Assembly: GCA_000720805.1 (NCBI GenBank)
Contig: JODI01000026.1
Coordinates: 44,536 to 108,535, forward strand
Length of the DNA stretch: 64,000 nt
Source: Streptomyces violaceoruber
GTDB taxonomy: Bacteria; Actinomycetota; Actinomycetes; Streptomycetales; Streptomycetaceae
Direction: 5' to 3'
The notes below the pieces were generated by a model. It was given only the letters and a program-made list of their open reading frames with translations, was not told the DNA's origin and made no database searches. Shown piece after piece: positions 43,541-53,350 of this stretch. The number at the start of each line of letters is the position of its first letter. Position 1 is the stretch's first letter. The position numbers and the translations under genes are program-made.

Positions 43541-44314
43541 TCACCAGCACACGTAGCCGCCGTCGACGATCAGGTCGGAGCCGGTCACGAAGGACGCGGC
43601 GTCGGAGGCGAGGAAGACCGCGGGGCCCACCATCTCCTCGACCTCGGCGATACGGCCCAGCGGGGTGTCGGCGGCGTACGCCTTGAGCCGCTCGGCCACC
43701 TCGGGCCGCTTGTTCATGGGCGTGAGGGTGTAGCCGGGGCTGATCGAGTTGACCCGGATTTTGCGGTCGGCCCATTCCGTGGCCAGGCTCCTGGTGAGGT
43801 GCATGACGCCGGCCTTCGAGGCGTTGTAGTGGGCCTGCAGCAGCCCGCGGTTGGCGATGGTGCCGGACATGGAGGCGATGTTGACGATCGACCCGCCGCC
43901 CTGGGCGAGCATCACGCGGGCCTCGGCCTGGGCGCTGAGGAACACGCCGGTGAGGTTGATGTCGACCACGCGGCGGAAGTCCTCGGCGGGCAAGTCCTCG
44001 GCGGCCGTGGCACCGGCCACCCCTGCGCAGTTGACGGCGGTACGGATCGGGCCGATCGCTTCGACGGCGGCGTGGACGGCCTCGGCCAGGGAATCGGGGG
44101 AGGTGACGTCTCCACCGAGGCCGATGCCTCTGCCGTGGGCCTCGATGATCAGGTCGGCGGTGGCCTGGGCGGCCTCGGCGTCGCGGTCGAAGCAGGCGAC
44201 GTCGGCGCCGCAGGCGGCGAAGCCCAGGGCGATGGCCCGGCCGATGCCGCTGCCCGCGCCGGTGACGAACGCGGGCTTGTTTTTGAGGGAGAACGCCTCG
44301 GGGGTGAAGGTCAT
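43541..44314 (-). CDS. SDR polyol dehydrogenase-like oxidoreductase
   Basis: A 257-residue classical SDR: AFVTGAGSGIGRAIALGFAA, TAVNCAGVAG, IASMSG and YNASKAGVMHLTRSLATEWA, ending DLIVDGGYVCW as in mannitol/arabitol/sorbitol dehydrogenases of this family. ATG 44314. Located 97 bp after the kinase on the same strand. Likely oxidises a polyol to the ketose that the kinase then phosphorylates. Confidence 0.87.
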   Translation of the reverse strand: MTFTPEAFSLKNKPAFVTGAGSGIGRAIALGFAACGADVACFDRDAEAAQATADLIIEAHGRGIGLGGDVTSPDSLAEAVHAAVEAIGPIRTAVNCAGVAGATAAEDLPAEDFRRVVDINLTGVFLSAQAEARVMLAQGGGSIVNIASMSGTIANRGLLQAHYNASKAGVMHLTRSLATEWADRKIRVNSISPGYTLTPMNKRPEVAERLKAYAADTPLGRIAEVEEMVGPAVFLASDAASFVTGSDLIVDGGYVCW

Positions 44315-44411
44315 GATGCGGCTCTTTCGACAGTGGTCAAGATGGGTGATGCCGAGCGGGCGGCAGGCGTGGGTGCGACTCGGGGGCGGGCCTGTCCGGT
44401 CCCAGCCGGTG

Positions 44412-45920
44412 TCAGGTCCGTTTCCCGCGGGCGCAGGCGATCGCGTCGTGCCAGCCGGCCATGCGGCGGTTGCGCCAGGCGTCGTCCTCGTGCGCGGTGA
44501 AGCGGGTGCCCTGAGGCGCGAGCGCGGGCAGGTCGGCGTCGTCCCAGACGCCGAGCGCGGTACCGGCCAGGTACGCGACGCCCAGGGCGGACACCTCCGG
44601 TCGGCCGGCCCGGAGCACGGGCCGGCCGATCAGCTCGGCCTGGAGCGCCATGAGGCGGTCGTTGCCCGTCGGACCGCCGTCCGCGCGCAGCTCGGCGACC
44701 GGCCCGCCGAGGACGGTGTCGAAACGGGAGAGCGTGTCGGCGACCTGGAAGGCCATCGACTCGACGGCGGCACGCGCCACTTCGGCGGGGCCGGTGTCGA
44801 AGTCCATGCCGACCAGCAGCGCACGGGCGCCGCGGTCCCAGTACGGGGCGCCCAGTCCGGAGAACGCAGGGACCAGGTACACCTCGGAGGCCTGCCGTGC
44901 GTCGACCGCCAGGGCGGCGATGCCGGCCGAGTCGGTGCCGAGCAGGTGGGCGGCCCAGCGGATCGCCGTGCCCGCGGAGGCGATGTTCGCCTCCAGGGCG
45001 TGCGCGGCGCCCGTATCCCGCGTGCGCCGCCACGCCAGGGTGGCGGCGATGCCCTCGGCGGGCCGGCGGCCGTCGGGGTTGAGGACCATGAGCGAGGCGC
45101 CGGTGCCGTACGTGGCCTTCACCACGCCGGGCCGGCCGTGGCTCTGGGCGAAGAGCGCGGCGTGCGAGTCCCCGAGCACCGCCGCGATGGGCAGCCCGTC
45201 CGCGAGGCCCGGTACGTTCCGGGTGTGGCCCAGCTCCTCGCCCGCACCGTCCGAGGCGGCGACGCGGGGCAGTGCCGCACGGGGAATGCGGAACATCTCG
45301 AGCAGGTCGGGGTCCCAGCCGGCGTCGTCCAGGCCCAGGAGCTGGGTGCGCGAGGCGCAGCCGGTCTCGGTGGCGTCGGTGGCACCGCCGGTGAGCCGGT
45401 GCAGCAGCCAGGCGTCGACCGTGCCGACGCGCAGCCGGCCGGCGCCGGCAGCCTCGCGGCCGGGGTCGAGCCGGTTCAGCAGCCACTCGGCCTTGGTCGC
45501 GGAGAACATCGGGTCGACCGGCAGGCCGGTGCGGCCGCTGATCAGCTCACCCTCGGGCGAGGCGGCCAGCTTGGCGCACCTCTCGGCGGTGCGCCGGTCC
45601 TGCCAGCTGACCAGCGGCGACAGCGCTGCGCCGGTGTCCGGGTCCCAGACCAGGACGGCCTCCCGCTGGACGCTCAGCCCCAGGCCGACGACGCGCGTGC
45701 CCGCGGTGGCCGCCTGGGCGGCCAGTTCCTCGGCCACCCCGGTGACGCTGCGCCACAGCACGGCCGGGTCCTGCTCGACCCACCCGGGCTCGGGATACTG
45801 CTGGGTCAGCGGCCGGTGCGCGGTGGCCACGACCCGGCCGTCCTCGGTGATGAGCAGTCCCTTGGTGCCGCTCGTGCCCTGGTCGAGGGCGAGGACCGCA
45901 CCTCTGCCCACGGCACTCAT
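44412..45920 (-). CDS. FGGY-family carbohydrate kinase
   Basis: A 502-residue sugar kinase: N-terminal ATPase motif VLALDQGTSGTKGLLITEDG, PGWVEQDPAVLW, VSWQDRRT, ATYGTGASLMVLN, and the second FGGY domain VPAFSGLGAPYWDRGARALL and ADGGPTGNDRLMALQAELIG. Between glycerol kinase and xylulokinase in appearance. Its start overlaps the transketolase-C stop by four bases (ATGA). Likely phosphorylates a ketose, e.g. xylulose, erythrulose or apulose (inference from the split transketolase next door). Confidence 0.88.
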   Translation of the reverse strand: MSAVGRGAVLALDQGTSGTKGLLITEDGRVVATAHRPLTQQYPEPGWVEQDPAVLWRSVTGVAEELAAQAATAGTRVVGLGLSVQREAVLVWDPDTGAALSPLVSWQDRRTAERCAKLAASPEGELISGRTGLPVDPMFSATKAEWLLNRLDPGREAAGAGRLRVGTVDAWLLHRLTGGATDATETGCASRTQLLGLDDAGWDPDLLEMFRIPRAALPRVAASDGAGEELGHTRNVPGLADGLPIAAVLGDSHAALFAQSHGRPGVVKATYGTGASLMVLNPDGRRPAEGIAATLAWRRTRDTGAAHALEANIASAGTAIRWAAHLLGTDSAGIAALAVDARQASEVYLVPAFSGLGAPYWDRGARALLVGMDFDTGPAEVARAAVESMAFQVADTLSRFDTVLGGPVAELRADGGPTGNDRLMALQAELIGRPVLRAGRPEVSALGVAYLAGTALGVWDDADLPALAPQGTRFTAHEDDAWRNRRMAGWHDAIACARGKRT

Positions 45921-46912
45921 GCCGCCGCTCCCTGCCCGGCGCCCGTCAGCTCGCGCGCGGCGCGGACGATGGCCTCGGCGTCGATGCCGAAGTACTCGGA
46001 CAGGAAGGCCGGGCTGCCGGTCGGGGTGAACTCGTCACGCACGCCGAGCAGCTTCATCGGCACGGGCCCCCGGGCGGCGAGGAACTCCGCGACGGCGCTG
46101 CCGAGCCCGCCGTGGACGTTGGCCTCCTCGACGGTGATGATGCGGCCGGTCTCGGCTGCCGCCGCGAGCAGCGCCTCCTCGTCCAGCGGCTTGACGGTGG
46201 AGAAGTTCAGCACGCGCGCGTCGATCCCCTCGGCAGCCAGCTTCCCGGCGGCGGCCAGCGCGGCAGAGACCGTCGTGCCCACACCGACCAGCGTAATGTC
46301 GCCGCCCTCGCGCAGACACGCGGCACGCCCCACCTCGAAGGGGACGTGGGGGGCCAGGTCCGGCACCTTGGTGCGGCCGATGCGCAGGTAGACGGGCCCG
46401 TCGTACTGGTGGGCCCAGCGCAGCGCCTCGCGCGTCTCGGCCGGGTCGGCCGGCGCCAGGACGACCATCTCGGGCAGCGTACGGATCCAGGCGAAGTCCT
46501 CCACACCGTGGTGGGTCGGGCCGAGCTGGCCGTAGGCGAAGCCGGGGCTCATCGCGCACAGCTTGACGTTGGTGCGCGAGTAGGCGACGTCCGCCTTGAT
46601 CTGTTCCAGGGCGCGGCCGGTGAGGAAGGGGGCCGCGGCGCAGACGAAGGGGATGCGGCCGCCGTTCGCGAGGCCGGCGCCCGCGCCGACCATCAGCTGC
46701 TCGGCGATACCGACGTTGACCAGCCGGTCCGGGAAGCGCTGCTGGAACTCCTTGAGGTTGGAGGAGCCGACGGAGTCGTTGCAGACGGCCACGGTGCGCT
46801 CGTCCGTCTCGGCGAGCTCGATCAGCGTCTGGGCGAACGCCTTGCGGCAGTCGTGCAGCTCGACGGCTGCGGCGGTGGCGGTGCTCGAGGCTGCGGCGGT
46901 GGTGGTGCTCAT
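45917..46912 (-). CDS. Split transketolase, C-terminal subunit (operon 1)
   Basis: 331 residues carrying the pyrimidine-binding and C-terminal domains: CNDSVGSSNLKEFQQRFPDR, LVNVGIAEQLMVGAGAGLAN with the catalytic Glu, and GPTHHGVEDFAWIRTLPEMV. Overlaps both neighbours by ATGA. Together with the N subunit it forms a two-polypeptide transketolase as in AptAB (apulose-4-phosphate) or SqwGH (sulfofructose) systems; the substrate is not visible from sequence. Confidence 0.88.
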   Translation of the reverse strand: MSTTTAAASSTATAAAVELHDCRKAFAQTLIELAETDERTVAVCNDSVGSSNLKEFQQRFPDRLVNVGIAEQLMVGAGAGLANGGRIPFVCAAAPFLTGRALEQIKADVAYSRTNVKLCAMSPGFAYGQLGPTHHGVEDFAWIRTLPEMVVLAPADPAETREALRWAHQYDGPVYLRIGRTKVPDLAPHVPFEVGRAACLREGGDITLVGVGTTVSAALAAAGKLAAEGIDARVLNFSTVKPLDEEALLAAAAETGRIITVEEANVHGGLGSAVAEFLAARGPVPMKLLGVRDEFTPTGSPAFLSEYFGIDAEAIVRAARELTGAGQGAAA

Positions 46913-47802
46913 GAGGCGGTCAGCTCCTCGAAGGCGGCGGCGGTCTGTTCAGCGGTGGGCACCTTGTGGTGCCACTCGACGCGGTCCTCGATGAAGGACA
47001 CGCCCTTGCCCTTGATCGTGTCGGCGATCAGGCACAGGGGATGGTCGTCGAGGGCCCGTTCCTCGCTCAGGGCCCGGTAGAGGGTCTCGTAGTCGTGGCC
47101 GTCGACGGCGCGGACGTCGAAGCCGAAGGCGGCCCACTTGGCGTCCAGCGGGTCCAGGCCCGAGGTCTCCTCGGTGGCGGCGCCCTGCTGGAGGCGGTTG
47201 CGGTCGACGATCACGGTCAGCCGGCCCAGACGCTGCTGGGACGCGCTCATCGCCGCCTCCCAGTTGCTTCCTTCCTGCAGTTCACCGTCGCCGGTGAGGA
47301 CGTAGGTGCGCCGGTTGGAGCCGTCCAGCTTGGCGGCGACCGCCATACCCACGGCGACCGGGAAGCCGTGCCCCAGTGGACCGGTGTTGGTCTCGACCCC
47401 GGGCACCTTGCGGCGGTTGGGGTGACCGTTGAGCGGCGACAGCGGCTCCATGAACGTGGCCAGCTCCGCCGTGGAGAAGAAGCCGGCCTCCGCCAGGGTG
47501 GAGTACAGGATGCCTGCGGCGTGGCCCTTGCTGAGCACGAACCGGTCGCGCTCGGCCCACTCCGGCTCCTCGGGGCGGACGTCGAGGACCGCGAAGTAGA
47601 GCGTGGTGACGATGTCGGCGGCGGAGTAGTCACCGCCGATATGCCCCTGACCAGCCCGGCTGATCATCCCCAGATCGTGGCGGCGGATCGAGTAGGCCAG
47701 CTCCCTCAGGCGTGCGGAGCGCTCGGCCGGGGACGCCTCGCGCAGCTCGCGCCTGATGTCGGCGAGCCGCGTCGTGGCGCTGGGGACTGGTGCGAGAACC
47801 AT
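46909..47802 (-). CDS. Split transketolase, N-terminal subunit (operon 1)
   Basis: 297 residues with the thiamine-diphosphate domain: GHIGGDYSAADIVTTLYF, DRFVLSKGHAAGILYSTLAE, VETNTGPLGHGFPVAVGMAV and the metal/TPP motif GDGELQEGSNWEAAM. ATG 47802 is used; the longer frame to 47973 crosses the operator region. First gene of the operon TktN-TktC-kinase-SDR-(permease), with operator-like sites at 47805-47848. Close to the second copy at 57380-58261. Confidence 0.88.
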   Translation of the reverse strand: MVLAPVPSATTRLADIRRELREASPAERSARLRELAYSIRRHDLGMISRAGQGHIGGDYSAADIVTTLYFAVLDVRPEEPEWAERDRFVLSKGHAAGILYSTLAEAGFFSTAELATFMEPLSPLNGHPNRRKVPGVETNTGPLGHGFPVAVGMAVAAKLDGSNRRTYVLTGDGELQEGSNWEAAMSASQQRLGRLTVIVDRNRLQQGAATEETSGLDPLDAKWAAFGFDVRAVDGHDYETLYRALSEERALDDHPLCLIADTIKGKGVSFIEDRVEWHHKVPTAEQTAAAFEELTAS

Positions 47803-47804
47803 GG

Positions 47805-47848
47805 GTGCATATCCATTCAGGTCTGCGTTACGATTCACTCGAAGTGAA
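47805..47848 (-). promoter_or_regulatory. Operator region of transketolase operon 1
   Basis: GTGCATATCCATTCAGG (47805-47821) resembles the elements at 41577 and 58385. Just upstream TTCACT-CGA-AGTGAA (47834-47848) is a perfect 6-3-6 dyad. Both lie immediately before the TktN start. Confidence 0.6.
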
Positions 47849-48085
47849 GCCCGCGAATCCGAATGAGTCAAGAGGGCCGGGCCCCCGACTAGCACCGGAA
47901 ACAGCCGGAACACCGGTGAGAACGGCAGGTTCACTGCCTCGGCGCGTGGGCCGAAGCGCTGTGATCCAGTCACCGGGCGTGCCGCCGCACGCGAGTTCCG
48001 GGCCGGGGGGTGCGAGATGCCGATGCGCAGGAAGGGACCCCTGGCAGGGTGAGCACCGACGCGACCTCGGAGTTCGAATGGAGTG

Positions 48086-48807
48086 AGGCACCTTCCTGGT
48101 CTTCTCCGACTACATGCGAGGCGCCGTACGGCTCTCGGCCCTGATGCACCTGCCGGTCACCTACGTCTGGACCCGCGACTCCGTCGGCCTGGGCGAGGAC
48201 GGCCCCACCCACCAGCCCGTCGAACACCTGGCGAGCCTGCGGGCCATCCACGGTCTCACCGTCGTACGCCCCGGACGCCAACGAGACGGCCCTGGCCTGG
48301 GCGGAGATCCAGCGACGCCGGACCAAGGAGTACGGCAAGGGCACCCCGCACGCCCTCGCCCTGTCCCGTCAGGGCCTGCCGGTCTACGCGCCCCATCCCG
48401 ACACCGTGAAGGGCGCCTACGTCCACACCGAAGCCTCCACCGGCACCCCGCAGGTCCTGCTCCTGGCCACCGGCAGCGAGGTCCAGGTCGCTGTCGCCGC
48501 CCGGGACCGGCTCGAAGCCCAAGGCATCGCCACCCGTGTCGTGTCCGTGCCGTCCTTCGAATGGTTCGAGGAGCAGGACCAGGACTACACGGACACCGTC
48601 CTTCCCCCGGCCGTGACGGCCCGCGTCTCCGTCGAAGCCGGTGTGGCCATGCCCTGGTACCGCTACCTCGGCGACGCCGGCCGCGCCGTCTCACTCGACC
48701 ACTTCGGCGCCTCCGCCAGTGCCCCGCAGCTCTTCGAGGAGTACGGCTTCACCGCCGACAACGTGGCAGCCCAGGCCAAGGAATCCCTCGCCGCCGCCCG
48801 GCGATGA
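48086..48807 (+). pseudogene. Classical transketolase, C-terminal third with frameshift
   Basis: Reads [40 protein letters not shown] and [12 protein letters not shown], shifts near 48275 (two bases lost), then [53 protein letters not shown] and [20 protein letters not shown]. This is the end of a one-piece TktA. The TPP domain and catalytic Glu region are gone. Followed at 46 bp by transaldolase, the usual tkt-tal order. Confidence 0.85.
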
Positions 48808-48852
48808 GCAGCAACCCTCCCACGTCCCGTGTCTGCGAAAGAAGTTGATCTG

Positions 48853-49956
48853 ATGGCTGCCACGCTGAAGCAGCTGTCTGAAGACGGTGTAGCGATCTGG
48901 CTGGACGACCTGTCCCGCGAGCGGATCACCTCCGGCAATCTCGCCGAACTGATCGCCACCCGGTACGTCGTCGGCGTCACCACCAACCCGGCCATCTTCC
49001 AGAAAGCCATCACCAGCGGCACCGGCTACGAAGAGCAGATCACCGACCTTGCCGCCCGAGGCGTCACCGTCGACGAAGCCGTGCGGATGATGACCACCGC
49101 CGACGTCCGCGACGCCGCCGACATCCTGCGCCCGGTCCACGGCCGCACCGGCGGTCGCGAGGGCTGGGTGTCCATCGAGGTCGACCCGCGCTTCGTCGAC
49201 AACACCGAGGCAACCGTCGCCGAGGCCAGGCAACTCGCCTGGCTGGTCGACCGCCCCAACGTGCTGATCAAGATCCCCGCCACCGAGGCCGGCCTGCCCG
49301 CGATCACGGAGGTGATCGGCCACGGCATCAGCGTCAACGTCACCCTGATCTTCTCCGTCGACCGCTATCGGGACGTGATGGACGCATACCTGGCCGGGCT
49401 GGAGAAGGCCAACGCCAACGGCCTGGAGCTGGCCGGCATCCACTCCGTTGCGTCGTTCTTCGTCTCACGTGTCGACACCGAGTACGACAGGCGGCTGGAC
49501 GCCATCGGCACCGACGAGGCACGAGCCCTCAAGGGCAAGGCGGCGCTGGCCAACGCGCGCCTCGCCTTTCGCGCGTACGAGACCGTGCTCGGCTTCCGGC
49601 GCTGGCAGGACCTGGAGTCCGCCGGGGCCAACCGGCAACGCCCGCTGTGGGCGTCGACCGGCGTCAAGGATCCCACCCTGTCCGACACCCTCTACGTCGA
49701 TGAGCTGGTGACCGACGGCGTGGTCAACACCATGCCCGAGGCCACGCTGAAAGCCGAGGCGGACCACGGCCGACCGAACGGTGACACCGTCCGCGCCACC
49801 TACGACGCCTCGCAGGCGCTGCTCGACAAGCTCACCGCGCTCGGCATCTCCTACGACGAGGTCGTCGCCCAGCTCGAAAAGGAAGGTGTGGACAAGTTCA
49901 AGGTCTCCTGGAACGACCTCCTCGCGGCCGTGCGCGCCCGTGGATCCACGGCGTGA
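48853..49956 (+). CDS. tal: Transaldolase
   Basis: A 367-residue transaldolase: signature [20 protein letters not shown] and the Schiff-base Lys in [16 protein letters not shown]; the [20 protein letters not shown] strand is intact. ATG 48853 follows AAAGAAG. Non-oxidative pentose-phosphate enzyme. It sits behind the broken tkt and may serve the neighbouring split transketolases, linking their products to fructose-6-phosphate/erythrose-4-phosphate. Confidence 0.9.
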   Translation: MAATLKQLSEDGVAIWLDDLSRERITSGNLAELIATRYVVGVTTNPAIFQKAITSGTGYEEQITDLAARGVTVDEAVRMMTTADVRDAADILRPVHGRTGGREGWVSIEVDPRFVDNTEATVAEARQLAWLVDRPNVLIKIPATEAGLPAITEVIGHGISVNVTLIFSVDRYRDVMDAYLAGLEKANANGLELAGIHSVASFFVSRVDTEYDRRLDAIGTDEARALKGKAALANARLAFRAYETVLGFRRWQDLESAGANRQRPLWASTGVKDPTLSDTLYVDELVTDGVVNTMPEATLKAEADHGRPNGDTVRATYDASQALLDKLTALGISYDEVVAQLEKEGVDKFKVSWNDLLAAVRARGSTA

Positions 49957-49978
49957 CAGCGAGACTGCCGTAGATCAT

Positions 49979-50005
49979 GGCCCCGCCCAAGTCTGTGGCG
50001 GGGCC
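49979..50005. terminator. 9-bp perfect hairpin between convergent genes
   Basis: GGCCCCGCC (49979-49987) and GGCGGGGCC (49997-50005) pair around a 9-nt loop, between the transaldolase stop and the opposing acyltransferase-fusion stop. Confidence 0.75.
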
Positions 50006-50054
50006 GCGGTCGCCCCACAGGCTCCGGATACGCGGGCGTGTTCCCAGGCGGAGC

Positions 50055-51746
50055 TCACGTCGTGGGAGTACGCCGGTCCGCCGGCTCCGGGCGGTGGACG
50101 CCGCGGGGGCGGTAGCCAAGGGCGTCGGAGCAGCCCAGCAGGTCGGCGAGGAGCCAGACGATGGCGAGCCACATTTCGGTGCCCTGGAGTCCGGGTTCCG
50201 GCCCGGGGCCAGTGGCACCCGGGCCGAAGCCGAAGCCCTGGCCGTCCTGCCAGCGCAGAAGGGCCGCGGCCAGTTGGCGTTCGGCCCAGGCGCGTATCTC
50301 GGCAGACCGGTAGCCCTCACCGTTCGTACCGGCTCCGAGCTGCCGGGTGCACAGCCACAGAGGATGCGCCACATCCAGCACATTGCAGGCGTTCTCCCGC
50401 CCGGTGCCGAAGTAGCGAGCGTCTCGGGCGTGGTCCAGGACCGCGTCCACGACCCGCTCCGGGTGCGGCACCGGCAGCCCGAACTGGGCGAACGAGCCGC
50501 GCGTGAGCCGGTAGTAGCCGTTGACCACCTGAAGCCGGCTGGCCGACGGTGAGGGAGTGCCCCACATGCCCGTCCATGGGTCGGCATGGGTCAGCAGCCA
50601 GCCGAACAGGGCTTCCACGGTACCGGGTGTGACCGAGTCGTCCGCTCGGCGGAGGTTCCAGTGCGCGGCCGTGGCCCATGAGTCGATCCAGGCACCGGCA
50701 CCCCATGCCCCGTCCTGCCACGGCAGGTGGTCCAGCCGCGTCACGAGCTGCCTGGGCGTCATCTGCCGTACGCCGTGCACCGGATGCGGAAAGGATCCGC
50801 CCAGCAAGTCGAGGGCGTAGCCGACGGACAGGACGTGGTAGAGGCCGGATCCGTCGCCGATGAAGCCGTCGGCGTCGACGGCAGGCAGTGGTTCGCCGAA
50901 CTCCGGTACCAGCCCGGTCTGCGTGTCCTGCAGGGCGGTCAGCCGCTCGACGTGCTCGTCGGCGGTCAGCTGTTCCGGGGCGGTGCCCAGCAGGAGGTCG
51001 GCGATCTCCACGGCATCGCAGTGCGCGCGCACTGCGGGCGCCGCTCCGGGGCGGTCGACGTACCGGTCGCCGTTCCAGCACCGGGCGAGGAGATCGGCGG
51101 CCTGGGCGCGGGCGGTGTCGGCGAACCGGGTCAGGCGGTCTTTACCGTGGCCTGTCCGGGCTGCGGCAGTCACTTTGTCGTCCAGACGATTGCGAAGTGG
51201 CCGTGCGGGGTTGCCGGCGGCCACCGTCCAAGCGGGGAGATCCTTGGTGACCACCGCCCCGGCTCCGATGACGCAGTGGTCGCCGATGGTCACCCCGTCC
51301 ACGACAACCACGTGCGAGCCGATCCACACATCGTCCCCGACGGTGATCCCCCTGCTGGTCAGCGGCTGTTGGAAGACCGGCCGGTCTGGCGCCATGGTGT
51401 GGTTGAAGCCGAGCAGCGAGGTGTGCGCGCCGATGCGCACACCGTCGCCCAGGGTGACGCTGCCCCGCACTGTGGTGAACGGGTTCAGCGAGCAGTCCGA
51501 GCCAGTGGCCAAGTCCCCTGTGACGTAGGCGTGAGCGGCGATGTAGGAGTTGTCTCCGAGCCGTAGCCGGTCCGGGAACACCGCGGCGGACTCGGCCACG
51601 TAGCACTGCTCGCCGGCCTCGCTGTCCCCGCCCAGCGCCTTTTGCCGCTCCCGCTGGGTGGCCCGCTGTGCCGAGGTCGCCTCCATGGCGAAGAGCCAGG
51701 GGCAGTGGTCGAAGTGGCGTATGGATTGCTGCTGCTCATGATCCAT
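50055..51746 (-). CDS. Left-handed beta-helix acyltransferase fused to an alpha/alpha-toroid domain
   Basis: A 563-residue two-domain protein. Residues about 30-190 are a hexapeptide-repeat acyltransferase (maltose/galactoside O-acetyltransferase type): VTLGDGVRIGAHTSLLGFNH with the catalytic His, ITVGDDVWIGSHVVVVDGVT and GAGAVVTKDLPAWTVAAGNP. Residues about 230-550 are helical and Trp/His-rich (DGFIGDGSGLYHVLSVGYAL, NGYYRLTRGSF, FGTGRENACNVLDVAHPLWL), resembling an (alpha/alpha)6 toroid. ATG 51746. Next to a sugar importer, so sugar acetylation is plausible (inference). Confidence 0.75.
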   Translation of the reverse strand: MDHEQQQSIRHFDHCPWLFAMEATSAQRATQRERQKALGGDSEAGEQCYVAESAAVFPDRLRLGDNSYIAAHAYVTGDLATGSDCSLNPFTTVRGSVTLGDGVRIGAHTSLLGFNHTMAPDRPVFQQPLTSRGITVGDDVWIGSHVVVVDGVTIGDHCVIGAGAVVTKDLPAWTVAAGNPARPLRNRLDDKVTAAARTGHGKDRLTRFADTARAQAADLLARCWNGDRYVDRPGAAPAVRAHCDAVEIADLLLGTAPEQLTADEHVERLTALQDTQTGLVPEFGEPLPAVDADGFIGDGSGLYHVLSVGYALDLLGGSFPHPVHGVRQMTPRQLVTRLDHLPWQDGAWGAGAWIDSWATAAHWNLRRADDSVTPGTVEALFGWLLTHADPWTGMWGTPSPSASRLQVVNGYYRLTRGSFAQFGLPVPHPERVVDAVLDHARDARYFGTGRENACNVLDVAHPLWLCTRQLGAGTNGEGYRSAEIRAWAERQLAAALLRWQDGQGFGFGPGATGPGPEPGLQGTEMWLAIVWLLADLLGCSDALGYRPRGVHRPEPADRRTPTT

Positions 51747-51824
51747 AGGACGGAACAGTAGGCGGACCGGCAGGCACCGGGAAGGGGGCCGGGTGCGGCG
51801 CACCCGGCCCTCATCGCCTGAGCG

Positions 51825-53330
51825 TCAGGCCGTGGCGAGGTGCATGACCGCGGAGTTCGTCGCCTCCTCCGCTGACAGGATGCCCTGCTGTTGTCCGCGG
51901 CTGAGGACCAGTACACGGTGGGACAGTCCCAGGACCTCGTCGAGGTCGGAGCTGACCACCACGACCGCCATGCCCGACCGGGCCAGATCCGCGATCACCT
52001 CGTAGATGGCGGCGCGGGCGCCGACGTCGATGCCGCGGGTGGGTTCGTCGAGGATGATCACCTTGGGCTTGCGTTCCAGCCACTTGGCGATGACGATCTT
52101 CTGCTGGTTGCCGCCGGACAGGGTCCGCACCGGCTGTGCGGCCCGTCCCTTGACGGTCATCAACTTGATCGCGTCGGTGGCGACTTCGGTGACGCGCCGC
52201 GGAGTCAGCCAGCCCCGCCGGGCGACCCGGTCGAGGTTGGGCAGAACCACGTTGTCGCCTATGGAGAGGTCGAGCACGGCGCCCTGGCCCTTGCGGTCCT
52301 CGGGTACGAGAGCCACTCCCGCCTCGATGGCGTCCCGGGGCCCGCGCAGCCGCAGCACCTGGCCGTCGACGGTGACCTTTCCCTCGGTCACCGGGTCGAC
52401 TCCGGCGATCGCCCGCACGAGTTCGGTACGTCCCGCGCCGACGATCCCGGCGATACCGAACACCTCGCCCGCGCGCACGCCGAAGGAGACGTCCCGGAAG
52501 GAGGGGTTGGTCAGGCCCTCCACGCGCAGTACCTCACGCTCCGCAGGTGCTCCCGTTTCGGGGAAGATCCGTTCGACGCTACGCCCCACCATCTCCTCGA
52601 CGAGCTGGGACACGGGCACCTGTGCGTTCGCATGGGTGGCGACCCTCTGCCCGTCCCGCATCACCACGATGCGGTCGCAGATGCGGGCGATCTCTTCGAG
52701 GCGGTGGCTGACGTAGACGAAGGACACGCCTTCCTTGCGCAGCGCGTCGATCCGCTCGAAGAGGTGATCGGTCTCGTCGCCGCCCAGGGCGGCTGTCGGC
52801 TCGTCGAGGATGAGCAGTTTCGCGTTGAGGGTGAGGGCTTTGGCGATCTCCACCTGCTGCTGCGCGGCCACCCGGAGCGTGCCGACCAGCCGGGTGGGGG
52901 AGATGTCCAGGCCGAGACGGTGCAGCTGTTCCTCCGCGCGGCGGTTCATCTCCGTACGGTCGATGCGTCCGCCGCGGGTGAGGAGCCGGCCCAGGAAGAC
53001 GTTCTCGGCGATCGACAGGTCCGGCAGCAGGCGCGTCTCCTGATGGATGAGCCCGATGCCGTGAGTGATGGCGTCTCCTGGCGACTTCGGCTCGTACGGT
53101 TGTCCCTGCCAGGCCATGTGACCGGTGTCGGAGGGGAACGTGCCGGCGATGATGTTGCCGATGGTGGACTTGCCGGCGCCGTTCTCGCCGAGCAGGGCCA
53201 CCACCTCGCCGGGGCGGACGTCGAGGTCGATCCGGTCCAGGGCCTGTGTCGCGCCGAAGCGCTTGGACACGCCTCGCACGATCAGGCCCTCGTGTGTCTG
53301 GTCCCTCGTGACGTGGCTGACGTTCGTCAT
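51825..53330 (-). CDS. Sugar ABC transporter ATP-binding protein (RbsA-type)
   Basis: A 501-residue duplicated ATPase. First domain: ALLGENGAGKSTIGNIIAG, AAQQQVEIAKAL, LLILDEPTAALGG. Second domain: degenerate P-loop GIAGIVGAGRTELVRAI, LSGGNQQKIVIAKWL and VIILDEPTRGIDVGA. This matches the CUT2 (ribose/xylose/AI-2) class. ATG 53330, 20 bp after the binding-protein stop. Works with the permease and binding protein just upstream in the operon. Confidence 0.9.
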   Translation of the reverse strand: MTNVSHVTRDQTHEGLIVRGVSKRFGATQALDRIDLDVRPGEVVALLGENGAGKSTIGNIIAGTFPSDTGHMAWQGQPYEPKSPGDAITHGIGLIHQETRLLPDLSIAENVFLGRLLTRGGRIDRTEMNRRAEEQLHRLGLDISPTRLVGTLRVAAQQQVEIAKALTLNAKLLILDEPTAALGGDETDHLFERIDALRKEGVSFVYVSHRLEEIARICDRIVVMRDGQRVATHANAQVPVSQLVEEMVGRSVERIFPETGAPAEREVLRVEGLTNPSFRDVSFGVRAGEVFGIAGIVGAGRTELVRAIAGVDPVTEGKVTVDGQVLRLRGPRDAIEAGVALVPEDRKGQGAVLDLSIGDNVVLPNLDRVARRGWLTPRRVTEVATDAIKLMTVKGRAAQPVRTLSGGNQQKIVIAKWLERKPKVIILDEPTRGIDVGARAAIYEVIADLARSGMAVVVVSSDLDEVLGLSHRVLVLSRGQQQGILSAEEATNSAVMHLATA

Positions 53331-53350
53331 GATGACGTTGCTCCCCGGGC

